Origin: Pseudaminobacter soli (ex Li et al. 2025)
Lineage (GTDB): Bacteria; Pseudomonadota; Alphaproteobacteria; Rhizobiales; Rhizobiaceae
Assembly: GCF_003012705.1 (NCBI RefSeq)
Contig: NZ_PXYL01000009.1
Coordinates: 1-64,000, forward strand
Direction of reading: 5' to 3'
DNA length: 64,000 bases
This document shows, in pieces, positions 16,192 to 24,834 of this stretch. The first letter of the stretch is position 1. Every line of letters starts with the position of its first letter. The position numbers and the translations under genes were made by a program. The notes under the pieces were generated by a model. The model ran no database searches, was not told the DNA's origin, and was given only the letters and a program-made list of their open reading frames with translations.

Positions 16192-16971
16192 TCAGCGCGG
16201 GAACTCTGCTTCCAGGGCGTTCACGATGCCATCGACGCATACTTGCAGCAGTAACTTACCTTTCTCGGCCGAAGCTTCCTTCGGCGAGGACAGGGTACCG
16301 CTTACGGGCGTCCATTCGGGCCTCGGCGGGTACACGTCGTAGGGTGGGAAACTCGCTGGCGCATGATCGATCGCGCGCTCGAGGCGCACCTGCTCGGGAT
16401 GAAGCGCCAGCATCAGTGAGGTTTCGAGTACGCCGCCATGTTCGATATCCCAGCCAGGGAACCCGTTGGGATAGAGCCGGGCGATCGTCGCCTTGTCCAC
16501 GAAGTCCCAGTAGGAAAGGACGACGATCTTCATATCCTCGATGCCGCTCCATCTAAGTTCGCGCAGGGCCAGGTCGATGCCCTCGATGATGAACCAGGAA
16601 TTCTCGAAATGGCCGTTGACCAGGCTGATGCGGCGTACGCCGTGGCGGGCGAACTCCTTGATGACGTCGCGCAGCGTCGCGACCAGCGTTGCGCCGTCAA
16701 GGCTGGTAGTGCCGGGCAAATGGTTGCCGCCCCCCGATTTCTGGTGCGACTTGTAACCATAGGTGAAGGGCGGGGCGACCAGCGCGCCGATGCGGCTGGC
16801 GATGCGCCGCGCGAATTCGACTGGCAGAAGCACGTCGACATTCATCGGCATGTGGTGGCCGTGCTGCTCCATCGAGCCGATGGGCAGCAGGATCGGCGTG
16901 ACGCCATCCCGCACCCTGGCGTCATAGTCGGGCCAGGAAAGCTCGGCGGCGAAAACGGATTGCTCAGGCAT
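16192..16971 (-). CDS. Creatininase (creatinine amidohydrolase)
   Basis: A 259-residue creatininase (EC 3.5.2.10), interconverting creatinine and creatine. Metal ligands expected from the P. putida enzyme are present: Glu35 and His37 (SMEQHGHH), Asp46 (NVDVLLP), His121 and Glu123 (NGHFENSWF). GGGNHLPGTTSLDGATL and WDIEHGGVLETSLMLALHP are also diagnostic of true creatininases within the wider family. Start ATG 16971 is chosen because GGGAGAAG lies upstream and the protein then begins as the known enzyme does; the frame is open to 17019. Divergent from a LysR gene. Confidence 0.96.
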   Translation of the reverse strand: MPEQSVFAAELSWPDYDARVRDGVTPILLPIGSMEQHGHHMPMNVDVLLPVEFARRIASRIGALVAPPFTYGYKSHQKSGGGNHLPGTTSLDGATLVATLRDVIKEFARHGVRRISLVNGHFENSWFIIEGIDLALRELRWSGIEDMKIVVLSYWDFVDKATIARLYPNGFPGWDIEHGGVLETSLMLALHPEQVRLERAIDHAPASFPPYDVYPPRPEWTPVSGTLSSPKEASAEKGKLLLQVCVDGIVNALEAEFPR

Positions 16972-17020
16972 GGACTTCTCCCATTTTGTCTCGAAGTCCA
17001 TGATTGGGACCATTGCCAAG

Positions 17021-17040
17021 ATATGAGAAATTTATAATCG
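17021..17040. promoter_or_regulatory. AT-rich box between creatininase and its LysR gene
   Basis: On the minus strand 17035-17021 reads ATAAATTTCTCATAT, sharing its first eight bases with the boxes before creatinase (14566) and the binding protein gene (18022). Next to it, CCTCGCATGAGG forms a short dyad. The position between divergent regulator and target genes is where a LysR protein would bind. Confidence 0.3.
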
Positions 17041-17067
17041 TCATCCTCGCATGAGGAATCGAAATCC

Positions 17068-17982
17068 ATGCGTAACATAGTCAATTTCCAGACTGACCTG
17101 CTGCGCACCTTCGTGTCGGTGATCGACCTAGGTGCCTTTACCAAGGCCGGCGAATTGTTGGGGCGCACCCAGCCGGCAATTTCGCTGCAGATACGCCGGC
17201 TTGAGGAGCTGGTTGGGGCGCCCGTCATCAAGCAGGTCGGGCGCTCGCTGATGTTGACCGGCGAGGGTGAGATGCTTCTGAGTTATGCGCGTGAGATCCT
17301 GCGGCTCAACGACGAAGCAGCCTCCTATTTCAACCGGGCCAAGATTTCTGGGGTGCTGCGCGTTGGTCTACCCAACGACTATGCGGTGGCTTTCCTACAG
17401 GGCGTGATCACCGAATATACGCGCCAGCATTCTGAAATATCGCTGGAGATCTATTGCGGCTGGAGCGCGGAGATCCTCGACCGCCTGCGTGCCGACGAGC
17501 TCGATCTTGCGATTGCCATGGTCAACAGTGAGCGGGCGCAATATCTCTCCCGCTCATGGATCGAGCGTCCGATCTGGGCCGCCGCGGAAAGCGCGCGTTT
17601 CGATCCCTCGTCGAGCGTTCCGCTCGCCGCACACCCGGAAGGGTGTGCCTACCGCGCGCGCATGATCCAGGCCCTCGACGTCGCACAGATGCGCTGGCGT
17701 GTTGCCTATACCGGACCCGGCATTGCCGGACTGCAGAACGCGGTGGTCAACGGTCTTGGGGTCAGCGCACTGACCCGCTACACCATGCTGCCGGGCATGC
17801 GTGCGCTGGACGAGGCCGATGGTTTCCCGCCGCTGGCCGAAATCCGCGTCGGCCTGTTCTACAAGCATCCGCGCCTTTCGGACGCGGGGATACGCCTTGT
17901 GAACCACATCATCGCCCGGCTGGACGAGGCCGGCGTTTCCGGTGATCCAGTGCGCAGCCATGCGGAGCTCGACCGCCAGTAA
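17068..17982 (+). CDS. LysR-family regulator of the creatinine genes
   Basis: A 304-residue LysR protein: HTH at residues about 8-66 (DLLRTFVSVIDLGAFTKAGE, RTQPAISLQIRRLEELVGAP), effector domain from about 92 to 290 (GVLRVGLPNDYAV). It is divergent from creatininase and lies directly upstream of the ABC importer on the same strand. Both placements suggest it responds to creatinine or creatine and controls uptake and breakdown. No biochemical evidence is visible in the sequence itself. Confidence 0.92.
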   Translation: MRNIVNFQTDLLRTFVSVIDLGAFTKAGELLGRTQPAISLQIRRLEELVGAPVIKQVGRSLMLTGEGEMLLSYAREILRLNDEAASYFNRAKISGVLRVGLPNDYAVAFLQGVITEYTRQHSEISLEIYCGWSAEILDRLRADELDLAIAMVNSERAQYLSRSWIERPIWAAAESARFDPSSSVPLAAHPEGCAYRARMIQALDVAQMRWRVAYTGPGIAGLQNAVVNGLGVSALTRYTMLPGMRALDEADGFPPLAEIRVGLFYKHPRLSDAGIRLVNHIIARLDEAGVSGDPVRSHAELDRQ

Positions 17983-18008
17983 GTATCGCCAATAAGCAAT
18001 GTAAATGC

Positions 18009-18037
18009 GAAAATTATGATAATTAATTTTCCAAATG
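18009..18037. promoter_or_regulatory. 8-bp inverted repeat and shared box before the ABC importer
   Basis: GAAAATTA (18009-18016) and TAATTTTC (18024-18031) are a perfect dyad with a seven-base spacer. The right part ATTAATTTTCCAAATG (18022-18037) matches the creatinase box at 14566-14581 in 14 of 16 positions. It lies 50 bases before the start of the binding protein gene. Confidence 0.4.
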
Positions 18038-18086
18038 CATATGCCGTGCATACCCTTGCGGAAACAAAACCAAAAAGGGGAATGCG

Positions 18087-19223
18087 ATGGCTATCAAGGG
18101 AGTATTGTCGGGGCCTCGTACCCGGCGTGAAATTCTAAAAGGCGCGAGCGTCATCGGCGGCGGAATGCTGGCGATGCCATATCTTGGCCGGCTAGCCTTC
18201 GCCGAGCGTGTTGAGCTCAACATGCTGGCCTGGTACGGGCATGCTGAGCCGGATGTGGTCGCTGAGTTCGAGGCCGAGAACAACGTCAAGTTCAAGCCGA
18301 AATACTATACCGGCGGTGACAACATGCTGGGCCTGATCGCCCAGTCGCCTCCCGGAACCTTCGATCTCATCCTGTCCGATGCCGAATATGTGCAGCAGCT
18401 TAACGCTGCTGGCTATATCGAGGAACTCGATCCCAGGGACTACAATTTCGACGATTATTTCCCCGAGTTCCAGCACTTTCCCGGCCACTGGAAGGACGGC
18501 AAACTCTACTCGGTGCTCACACGCTTCGGTTTCCTCGGGGTCGCATACAACACCGATGCGATCACTGAAAAGGAAGCCTCGACCTACAATGTTTATTGGG
18601 CAGACAAGCTGAAGGGCAAGGTCGGACATTTCGACTGGCACTTGCCTAACCTGGGTCAGATGAGCCTGCTGAACGGCAACGCCTCGCCCTACGACATTGA
18701 CGACGCGGCCTGGAAGGCAGTGCAGGAAAAGACGAAGTCGCTGCGCCCGCAGATCGGCGGCTTCTTCGACTATGGTGGCACCTTCTCGTCGTTGCAAAAC
18801 GGACAGATGCTGGCCATGGCCGGCATAGGCGATTGGATCACCGGTACGCTGGAACGCAACGGCGCCAAGGTGCGCAGCGTCATTCCAGAGGAGGGCGGAT
18901 TGCAGTTCACCGAATCCTTCTCCATCGGCAAGGGCACGCAGAAGGGGGAACTGGCCAAGAAGTGGATCCAGTATATCACCTCGCCCAAGGGGCAGGTGAA
19001 GTCGGCCAACATGGTGGCTTATCCGTGTCTTATCCCGAACAAGAAGGGCTGGGACCTGCTGGCCAAGGAAACTCCCGAAGAGGCCAAGCGCCAGGGCATG
19101 CTGCTCAACCAGAGCAATGTAATGGACCTCATTCGCAACGGCCGCATCAAATATCGCCAGTTGCCGGTGCAGCAGAGCCTTGAGGACTGGAACGACTTCT
19201 GGTCCGAATACAAGGGCTCGTAA
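18087..19223 (+). CDS. ABC transporter substrate-binding protein, PotD type, probably for creatinine/creatine
   Basis: A 378-residue extracellular binding protein of the spermidine/putrescine group. The N-terminus RTRREILKGASVIGGGML looks like a twin-arginine (Tat) signal, so it may be exported folded. The mature protein begins near VELNMLAWYGHAEPDVV and shows PotD-type blocks such as DLILSDAEYVQQL and LGVAYNTDAI. First gene of a four-gene operon (binding protein, two permeases, ATPase) placed between creatinine-degrading genes and sarcosine oxidase. Uptake of a guanidino-methylated compound is inferred from that position; polyamine or betaine uptake is the alternative. Confidence 0.88.
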   Translation: MAIKGVLSGPRTRREILKGASVIGGGMLAMPYLGRLAFAERVELNMLAWYGHAEPDVVAEFEAENNVKFKPKYYTGGDNMLGLIAQSPPGTFDLILSDAEYVQQLNAAGYIEELDPRDYNFDDYFPEFQHFPGHWKDGKLYSVLTRFGFLGVAYNTDAITEKEASTYNVYWADKLKGKVGHFDWHLPNLGQMSLLNGNASPYDIDDAAWKAVQEKTKSLRPQIGGFFDYGGTFSSLQNGQMLAMAGIGDWITGTLERNGAKVRSVIPEEGGLQFTESFSIGKGTQKGELAKKWIQYITSPKGQVKSANMVAYPCLIPNKKGWDLLAKETPEEAKRQGMLLNQSNVMDLIRNGRIKYRQLPVQQSLEDWNDFWSEYKGS

Positions 19224-19341
19224 TCGACGGACCTTCCGGGTTCGCTGTTGACGGCAGCCGGGGCAGGGGCGGGGGGGCGCCTGCCCCGTTCCGGCAATCT
19301 CTGCGCGGCGACTGGTCGAGCAGTCGAGCCTCCAGCCTGGA

Positions 19342-20196
19342 ATGGAAGCGATGCGGAAATCGATCACACTCTATGGACTGACCTTTTCCCTGCCTATGCT
19401 GATCTGGCAGATGATGTTCTTTCTCGCACCGCTAGTGTTCCTGATCGCACTCAGCTTCTGGACGGTGAAGAATTTCCGCATGCAGCCGGATTTCGACACC
19501 ATCAACTGGGTCAGAATGCTTGGCCGCAGCGTCTTCTGGGATGCTTACCTGCGCACCTTTGGGCTGGCGACCGTCGCCGCAATCATCACCAGCGCACTGG
19601 CATTTCCCTGCGCCTATGCCATCGCCTTCAAGCTTTCGGACACGGCGCGGCGCTGGGCCATCTTCCTGATGGTCATTCCCTTTTTCACCAGCTATCTCGT
19701 GCGGGTCTATTCCTGGCAAATCTTTCTCTCCGACCACGGTATCATAAATGCCCTATTCGCGCGGGTGGGGCTCGGGCCGTTTGGCATGCTCAATTCCGTC
19801 TTCGGCACGATGGTCGGCTATCTGACGCTGAGCTTGCCGCTAGTGGTGCTGTTGCAGCTCTTCAGCCTGATCTTCGTCGACAGGACTCTTATCGAAGCAG
19901 CGCACAATCTGCGCTGCGGCCGGCTTCGCACCGTCTTCGAGGTTGTCATTCCGGCTGCTCGGGTGGGGCTGGTGATCGCGGCGCTGTTCTGTTTCATCCT
20001 CACCTTCGGCGATTTCGTTAGCCCCCTCTACCTCGGGGGCGGCGATCCGCCCACGCTATCGATCCTGATCACCGATACAACCAAGTCCGGCCAGCAATGG
20101 CCGCGGGCGGCGGTGATCGCGCTCGCCATGATCGCAACGCTGCTCGCGGTTGCCTTCGCTGCGGTGAGTTACGCCTATAAGGAGCGCGGCAGATGA
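19342..20196 (+). CDS. ABC transporter permease, PotB type
   Basis: A 284-residue PotB-like permease with six likely membrane segments. The EAA loop reads IEAAHNLRCGRLRTVFEVVI. Its stop overlaps the next gene's start by four bases (ATGA). The 118 bases before it hold no gene. It forms the channel with the PotC-like protein encoded next. Confidence 0.92.
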   Translation: MEAMRKSITLYGLTFSLPMLIWQMMFFLAPLVFLIALSFWTVKNFRMQPDFDTINWVRMLGRSVFWDAYLRTFGLATVAAIITSALAFPCAYAIAFKLSDTARRWAIFLMVIPFFTSYLVRVYSWQIFLSDHGIINALFARVGLGPFGMLNSVFGTMVGYLTLSLPLVVLLQLFSLIFVDRTLIEAAHNLRCGRLRTVFEVVIPAARVGLVIAALFCFILTFGDFVSPLYLGGGDPPTLSILITDTTKSGQQWPRAAVIALAMIATLLAVAFAAVSYAYKERGR

Positions 20197-21029
20197 ATGA
20201 CTTCAATAGCAACCGGCTGATCGACTGGGCGCTGAAGCTCTATGTGCTGCTGGGCTTTGCCTTCATCTTCGCGCCGATCGCGGCAAGCTTCATCTTCTCG
20301 TTCAACGTAGACCGTTTTCCTTCGCTGCCACTCGGAGGCTTCTCCACGATGTGGTATGAGGCGGTGATCAACGATCCGCTGGTATGGGAGGGGCTGCGCA
20401 ACACGCTGATCGTGGGCGTCGTCGTGTCGGTGCTGGCGACAGCCATTGGCTTCGGCGCGGCCTATACAGACCTTCGCTACAAGTTCTTCGGCAAGACCTT
20501 CTATCTGGCGCTGGCTCTGCTGTCACCGACCATCCCCGTGGTGATCCTCGGCTTGGCGATGCTCGCCTTCCTGTCGAACATCAACCTGTCGGGTGGCATC
20601 CATTCGATCATCATCGCCCATGTGGTGATGTGCGCACCCTTTGCCATGGCGATCGTGCGGCTGAGGCTCTCGCAGATGGACCCCGCGCTTGAGGCGGCGG
20701 CGTGGAACCTCGGCGCGTCGGAATGGAAGGCGATGCGCCATGTCATCTTCCCCTTCTGCAAGCCGGCTATCTTTGCGGCGCTTTTCATCACCATGGCCGT
20801 GTCCTTCGATGAGTTCGCCGTGGCGTGGTTCGTCTCGGGTCTCAACGAGACCTTGCCCGTCAAGGTGCTCGGTTTCTTGCAGGGCCAGGTCAGTCCTCGG
20901 ATCAATGTCATCGGCACGTTCGTCTTCGTCACCTCGATGACGCTGGTGGTGCTTGCTCAGATCCTGCTCATGAAACGCAGTGCCGCGCCCAAGGCGGAGG
21001 CAATACCAGCCGGAGTAACACAGTCATGA
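20193..21029 (+). CDS. ABC transporter permease, PotC type
   Basis: A 278-residue PotC-like permease with six membrane segments and the EAA loop PALEAAAWNLGASEWKAMRH. Starts within the stop of the PotB-like gene and ends within the start of the ATPase gene (both ATGA overlaps), so the three are translationally coupled. Confidence 0.92.
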   Translation: MNDFNSNRLIDWALKLYVLLGFAFIFAPIAASFIFSFNVDRFPSLPLGGFSTMWYEAVINDPLVWEGLRNTLIVGVVVSVLATAIGFGAAYTDLRYKFFGKTFYLALALLSPTIPVVILGLAMLAFLSNINLSGGIHSIIIAHVVMCAPFAMAIVRLRLSQMDPALEAAAWNLGASEWKAMRHVIFPFCKPAIFAALFITMAVSFDEFAVAWFVSGLNETLPVKVLGFLQGQVSPRINVIGTFVFVTSMTLVVLAQILLMKRSAAPKAEAIPAGVTQS

Positions 21030-22120
21030 CCGACCAGCCCCTCGTCGTATTCGACGGCGTCGTCAAACGGTTCGGGAATTTTGTCGCCGTCGAAAAGATA
21101 GACTTTGAAATCCGCAAGGGCGAGTTCCTGGCCATCATGGGTTCGAGCGGCTGCGGCAAGACCACGACGCTGCGCATGCTGGCCGGGCTCGAGGCGCCGA
21201 CCGAGGGCGACATCCTCCTTGCCGGCAAACGCATCAACGATCTGCCTACGTGGAAGCGCGACACGCCCATGGTATGGCAGAGCCTTGCGCTTTTTCCATT
21301 TCTCACCGTGCGAGAAAATGTCGAGTTCAGCCTGCGCATGCGCGGCGTGGCCAGAGCCGAGCGTCGCGAGCGCGTCGACAAGTGGCTGGAGCGCATGCAG
21401 ATCACCGAGTTCGCCGATCGCAATGTCGCGCATCTTTCAGGTGGCCAGCGCCAGCGTGTGGCGCTCGCCCGTTCTTTGGTGACGGAGCCGGAGATACTGC
21501 TGCTCGACGAGCCGTTATCGGCGCTGGACGCGCATCTGAAGGTGCGCATGCAAACGGTGCTTTCAAATCTGCAGCGTGAACTCGGCATCACCTTCGTCTA
21601 TGTCACGCACAGCCAATCCGAGGCGTTCTCGATGGCCGACCGCGTCGTCATCATGAGCCGCGGGCGCATCGAGCAGATCGGCAATCCGCAGGAGATCTAC
21701 CGCGCGCCGCGCACCAAGTTCGTCGCCGAGTTCCTCGGCTCGTCCAACATCTTCGCTGGCAGCGTGTCCTACGCCAACGGCCAGTCGGTGAAGATCGCCA
21801 CCCCGGCCGGCGAGTTCATTGTTGCGTCCAATGATGCAAGGCCCCTTGCTAAAGGCGACAAAGCGACCTTCGTGGTGTCGGGCGACCGCATGCATCTCAG
21901 CAAGCAGCCGCCGGCTGATGGTTACAACGCCATGCAGGCATCGGTGGTCGGTGAGGAGTTCGTCGGGGCGACCGCGGTGATCCATCTAGAAGGCGCGGAA
22001 CGCATCGAGATCAAGGCACAGAAGAGCCACGAGGAGCTTGAGAGGCTGAATCTGGAGCCAGGCGCCAAGGTCTGGGTATCGTGGCGTCCCGAGGCGACGC
22101 ACATCCTGCCCGGCGAATAG
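21026..22120 (+). CDS. ABC transporter ATP-binding protein, PotA type
   Basis: A 364-residue ATPase. Walker A GSSGCGKTT, Q-loop WQSLALFPFLTV, signature LSGGQRQRVALARSL, Walker [16 protein letters not shown] and H-loop YVTHSQSEAFSM are present. A C-terminal TOBE-type regulatory domain extends from about residue 240. The start at ATG 21026 overlaps the permease stop; the frame is open upstream only as overlap. It energises the importer of the three genes before it. Confidence 0.93.
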   Translation: MTDQPLVVFDGVVKRFGNFVAVEKIDFEIRKGEFLAIMGSSGCGKTTTLRMLAGLEAPTEGDILLAGKRINDLPTWKRDTPMVWQSLALFPFLTVRENVEFSLRMRGVARAERRERVDKWLERMQITEFADRNVAHLSGGQRQRVALARSLVTEPEILLLDEPLSALDAHLKVRMQTVLSNLQRELGITFVYVTHSQSEAFSMADRVVIMSRGRIEQIGNPQEIYRAPRTKFVAEFLGSSNIFAGSVSYANGQSVKIATPAGEFIVASNDARPLAKGDKATFVVSGDRMHLSKQPPADGYNAMQASVVGEEFVGATAVIHLEGAERIEIKAQKSHEELERLNLEPGAKVWVSWRPEATHILPGE

Positions 22121-22149
22121 CAAGATCTTCCTGAATCGGCGCTAGCTGC

Positions 22150-23154
22150 TCAGGCCGCCTTGCGGAATACCGCCGGCGTGATGCCGCGCCGCTCGCGAAA
22201 GGCCAGGATGAAATGTGAGGAGTCGCAAAAGCCCGTCGATGTCGCGATCTCGGTCACCGACTGATCAGTGTGGCGCAGCAAGAACTCGGCATATTCCAGC
22301 CGCATGATCTTGTAGGCGAGCGTCGGCGCCATGCCGACATTCGCCTGGAAATGCCGCTCGAGCTGGCGCCGGCTTGCGCCCAGGCGGCGTGCTATCTCGG
22401 CCGCCGACAGCGGCGCATCTATGTTCTGTTGCATCAGCAGCAGCGCCTTTTTCACCAGCGCGTCGTCCGTCGTCAGGTCGAGCGGAATGCCCGGCTGAGG
22501 CTTCTCGGCTCTCAGTGCATCGTCGATAATCATGATGTGCAGGCTCTTGCGTGCCTGCGCCCGGCCGACATGTTTCTCCACCAGATGCGCGGCCAGATGC
22601 GCCGAGCTTGCGCCGCCCGAGCACGTCAGCCGGTCGCGGTCGACGACGAATATCTGATCGGAGACAGGCTTCAGTCCGTCAAACTGTTCCAGAAAGTCGG
22701 CATGGTGGAACCAGCTGACGCAGCAGCGATAGCCGTCCATCAGGCCCGCGCGGTGCAGTATGAATGCGCCGGTACAGACACCGACCAGCGGCACCTTCGC
22801 CGCTGCCGCGCGCTGCAAGTAGCGCGCATATTCGGGGCTTAGATTGGGGATCTCGTCGATCAGTCCGCCGACCACGACGATATAGTCGTATTTGCGGGGA
22901 TCGCCGAGCCACTCGTTTGGCTGCACCAGCACGCCGCAGCTCGACGGCATCGGGTTCATCGTATCCGACAGCACCGTCCACTCGCACAGGATTGGCCGGC
23001 TGCGGTCGCCCTCGTCTGCGGCGAGCCGCAGCACGTCGACGAAATTGGCGAAGGCGCACAGCGTGAAACGGCGTGCGAGGATGAAGCCCACCGACAAGCG
23101 CGGGGCAAGGCTAGCGCGCCTCTGCTGCTGACCGGACCCGACACTGCGTTCCAT
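22150..23154 (-). CDS. GlxA-family AraC-type regulator
   Basis: A 334-residue regulator with an N-terminal DJ-1/PfpI-like domain (residues about 20-190, with VPLVGVCTGAFILHRAGLMD around the nucleophile-elbow Cys) and a C-terminal AraC HTH (about 230-330, AAEIARRLGASRRQLERHF). This layout is shared with GbdR, SouR and CdhR, regulators of betaine, sarcosine and carnitine use in Pseudomonas. It sits head to head with soxB, 110 bases away, so sarcosine- or betaine-responsive control of soxBDAG-glyA is the likely role. GGGAGG precedes the ATG. Confidence 0.9.
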   Translation of the reverse strand: MERSVGSGQQQRRASLAPRLSVGFILARRFTLCAFANFVDVLRLAADEGDRSRPILCEWTVLSDTMNPMPSSCGVLVQPNEWLGDPRKYDYIVVVGGLIDEIPNLSPEYARYLQRAAAAKVPLVGVCTGAFILHRAGLMDGYRCCVSWFHHADFLEQFDGLKPVSDQIFVVDRDRLTCSGGASSAHLAAHLVEKHVGRAQARKSLHIMIIDDALRAEKPQPGIPLDLTTDDALVKKALLLMQQNIDAPLSAAEIARRLGASRRQLERHFQANVGMAPTLAYKIMRLEYAEFLLRHTDQSVTEIATSTGFCDSSHFILAFRERRGITPAVFRKAA

Positions 23155-23264
23155 GGAGCCTCCCGCGACCTTGTCGCAGGGATAACATTATGATGACGCA
23201 ACTGTTCTGTCCAACATCGAGACGTTTCTCAATACTCGGACCAGGTTGAACTCCGAGGTGTGCC

Positions 23265-24518
23265 ATGGCCCGTTTCTCGTTTTCGTCGCTGCTGACAAAT
23301 GCCCTGACCGGCAACAAGAACTGGCAGCCGCAATGGCCTGATGCCGAGCCCAAGGCTGAATATGACGTCATTATCGTCGGGGCAGGCGGTCATGGGCTTG
23401 GCGCCGCATACTACCTTGCCAAGGAACATGGCATCACCAACGTGGCCGTCATCGAGAAGGGCTGGCTAGGCGGCGGCAACACCGGCCGCAACACCACCAT
23501 CATTCGCTCCAATTATCTCTACAATGAAAGCGCGATGCTCTACGAGCACGCAGTGAAGCTGTGGGAGGGCTTGAGCCAGGAGCTGAACTACAACGTCATG
23601 TTCTCCCAGCGCGGCGTCATGATGCTGGCCCACAATGTACACGACGTGCAGGGTTTCAAGCGCCACATCCATTCCAATCGGCTGAACGGCATCGACAATG
23701 AGTGGCTGACGCCCGAGCAGGCCAAGGAGTATTGCCCGCCGCTAAACATCGCCGCCAATGCCCGCTATCCGGTCATGGGGGCTGCGCTGCAGCGGCGCGG
23801 CGGCGTTGCCCGTCACGACGCGGTGGCCTGGGGCTATGCGCGCGGTGCTGCCGCGCGCGGCGTTGACATCATCCAGAATTGCCCGGTAACGGCCATTCGC
23901 CGCGGCCCGAACGGCAGCGTGGTTGGCGTCGAGACGGCCAAGGGTTTTATCCGGGCCAAAAAAGTTGCCGTCTCAGCCGCCGGCAGCACATCGGTGGTGA
24001 TGGACACGGCTGGCGTGCGTCTACCGCTGGAAAGCTTCCCGTTGCAGGCCCTGGTGTCGGAGCCGGTCAAGCCGATCTTCCCCTGCGTGGTCATGTCCAA
24101 CACCGTGCATGCCTATATCTCGCAGTCCGACAAGGGCGAGCTGGTGATCGGCTCGGGCACCGACCAGTACGTTTCCTACAGCCAGCGCGGCGGGCTGCCG
24201 CTGATCGAGCACACGGTTTCGGCGATCTGCGAGGTGTTCCCGATCTTCACCCGCATGCGCATGCTGCGCAAATGGGGCGGCATCGTCGACGTCACGCCCG
24301 ACCGCTCGCCCATTCTCGGCAAAACGCCGGTGCCGGGCCTCTATCTCAATTGCGGCTGGGGAACCGGCGGCTTCAAGGCGACGCCGGGCTCGGCCCACGT
24401 GTTCGCCCACACCATCGCGCGCGACGAGCCGCACTGGATCAATGCGCCGTTCACGCTCGAGCGCTTCACGACCGGCCGGCTGATCGATGAGGCCGCGGCC
24501 GCGGCCGTAGCGCACTGA
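23265..24518 (+). CDS. soxB: Sarcosine oxidase subunit beta
   Basis: A 417-residue flavoprotein subunit of heterotetrameric sarcosine oxidase (EC 1.5.3.24 type), oxidising sarcosine to glycine. The FAD-binding motif lies near residues 34-48 ([20 protein letters not shown]). [17 protein letters not shown] contains His184, which I take as the counterpart of the His that binds FMN covalently in corynebacterial enzymes. [14 protein letters not shown] and [15 protein letters not shown] complete the pattern. First of the operon soxB-soxD-soxA-soxG-glyA, spaced by 0-20 bases. N-methylglutamate dehydrogenase subunits are homologous, but gmaS and mgs genes are missing here. Confidence 0.95.
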   Translation: MARFSFSSLLTNALTGNKNWQPQWPDAEPKAEYDVIIVGAGGHGLGAAYYLAKEHGITNVAVIEKGWLGGGNTGRNTTIIRSNYLYNESAMLYEHAVKLWEGLSQELNYNVMFSQRGVMMLAHNVHDVQGFKRHIHSNRLNGIDNEWLTPEQAKEYCPPLNIAANARYPVMGAALQRRGGVARHDAVAWGYARGAAARGVDIIQNCPVTAIRRGPNGSVVGVETAKGFIRAKKVAVSAAGSTSVVMDTAGVRLPLESFPLQALVSEPVKPIFPCVVMSNTVHAYISQSDKGELVIGSGTDQYVSYSQRGGLPLIEHTVSAICEVFPIFTRMRMLRKWGGIVDVTPDRSPILGKTPVPGLYLNCGWGTGGFKATPGSAHVFAHTIARDEPHWINAPFTLERFTTGRLIDEAAAAAVAH

Positions 24519-24531
24519 GGGAGGTTCCGCA

Positions 24532-24834
24532 ATGCTTGTGATCCGTTGCCCCTACTGCGAGGCCGAGCGGCCCGAGGTCGAGTTCGCCTATGGCGGCGAG
24601 GCCCATATCGCAAGGCCCGCCGACCCGTCCACTTTGACCGACGAACAGTGGAAGGACCATTTGTTCATCCGTACCAATGCGCGCGGCACGCATTTCGAGC
24701 GCTGGCGCCATGTGCACGGTTGCGGCCGCTTCTTCAACGCCGTCCGCGACACCGTGAGCGACAAGTTCGTGACCACATACAAGGCGGGCCTGCCGCGCCC
24801 GACCGAAGCCGAGCTCGAGGGAATGCGCAAATGA
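24532..24834 (+). CDS. soxD: Sarcosine oxidase subunit delta
   Basis: A 100-residue delta subunit. The zinc ligands are visible: CPYC near residues 6-9 and the HVHGCGRFFN motif near 59-68. It starts 14 bases after soxB and its stop overlaps the soxA start (ATGA). It has a structural role in the alpha-beta-gamma-delta complex. Confidence 0.95.
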   Translation: MLVIRCPYCEAERPEVEFAYGGEAHIARPADPSTLTDEQWKDHLFIRTNARGTHFERWRHVHGCGRFFNAVRDTVSDKFVTTYKAGLPRPTEAELEGMRK

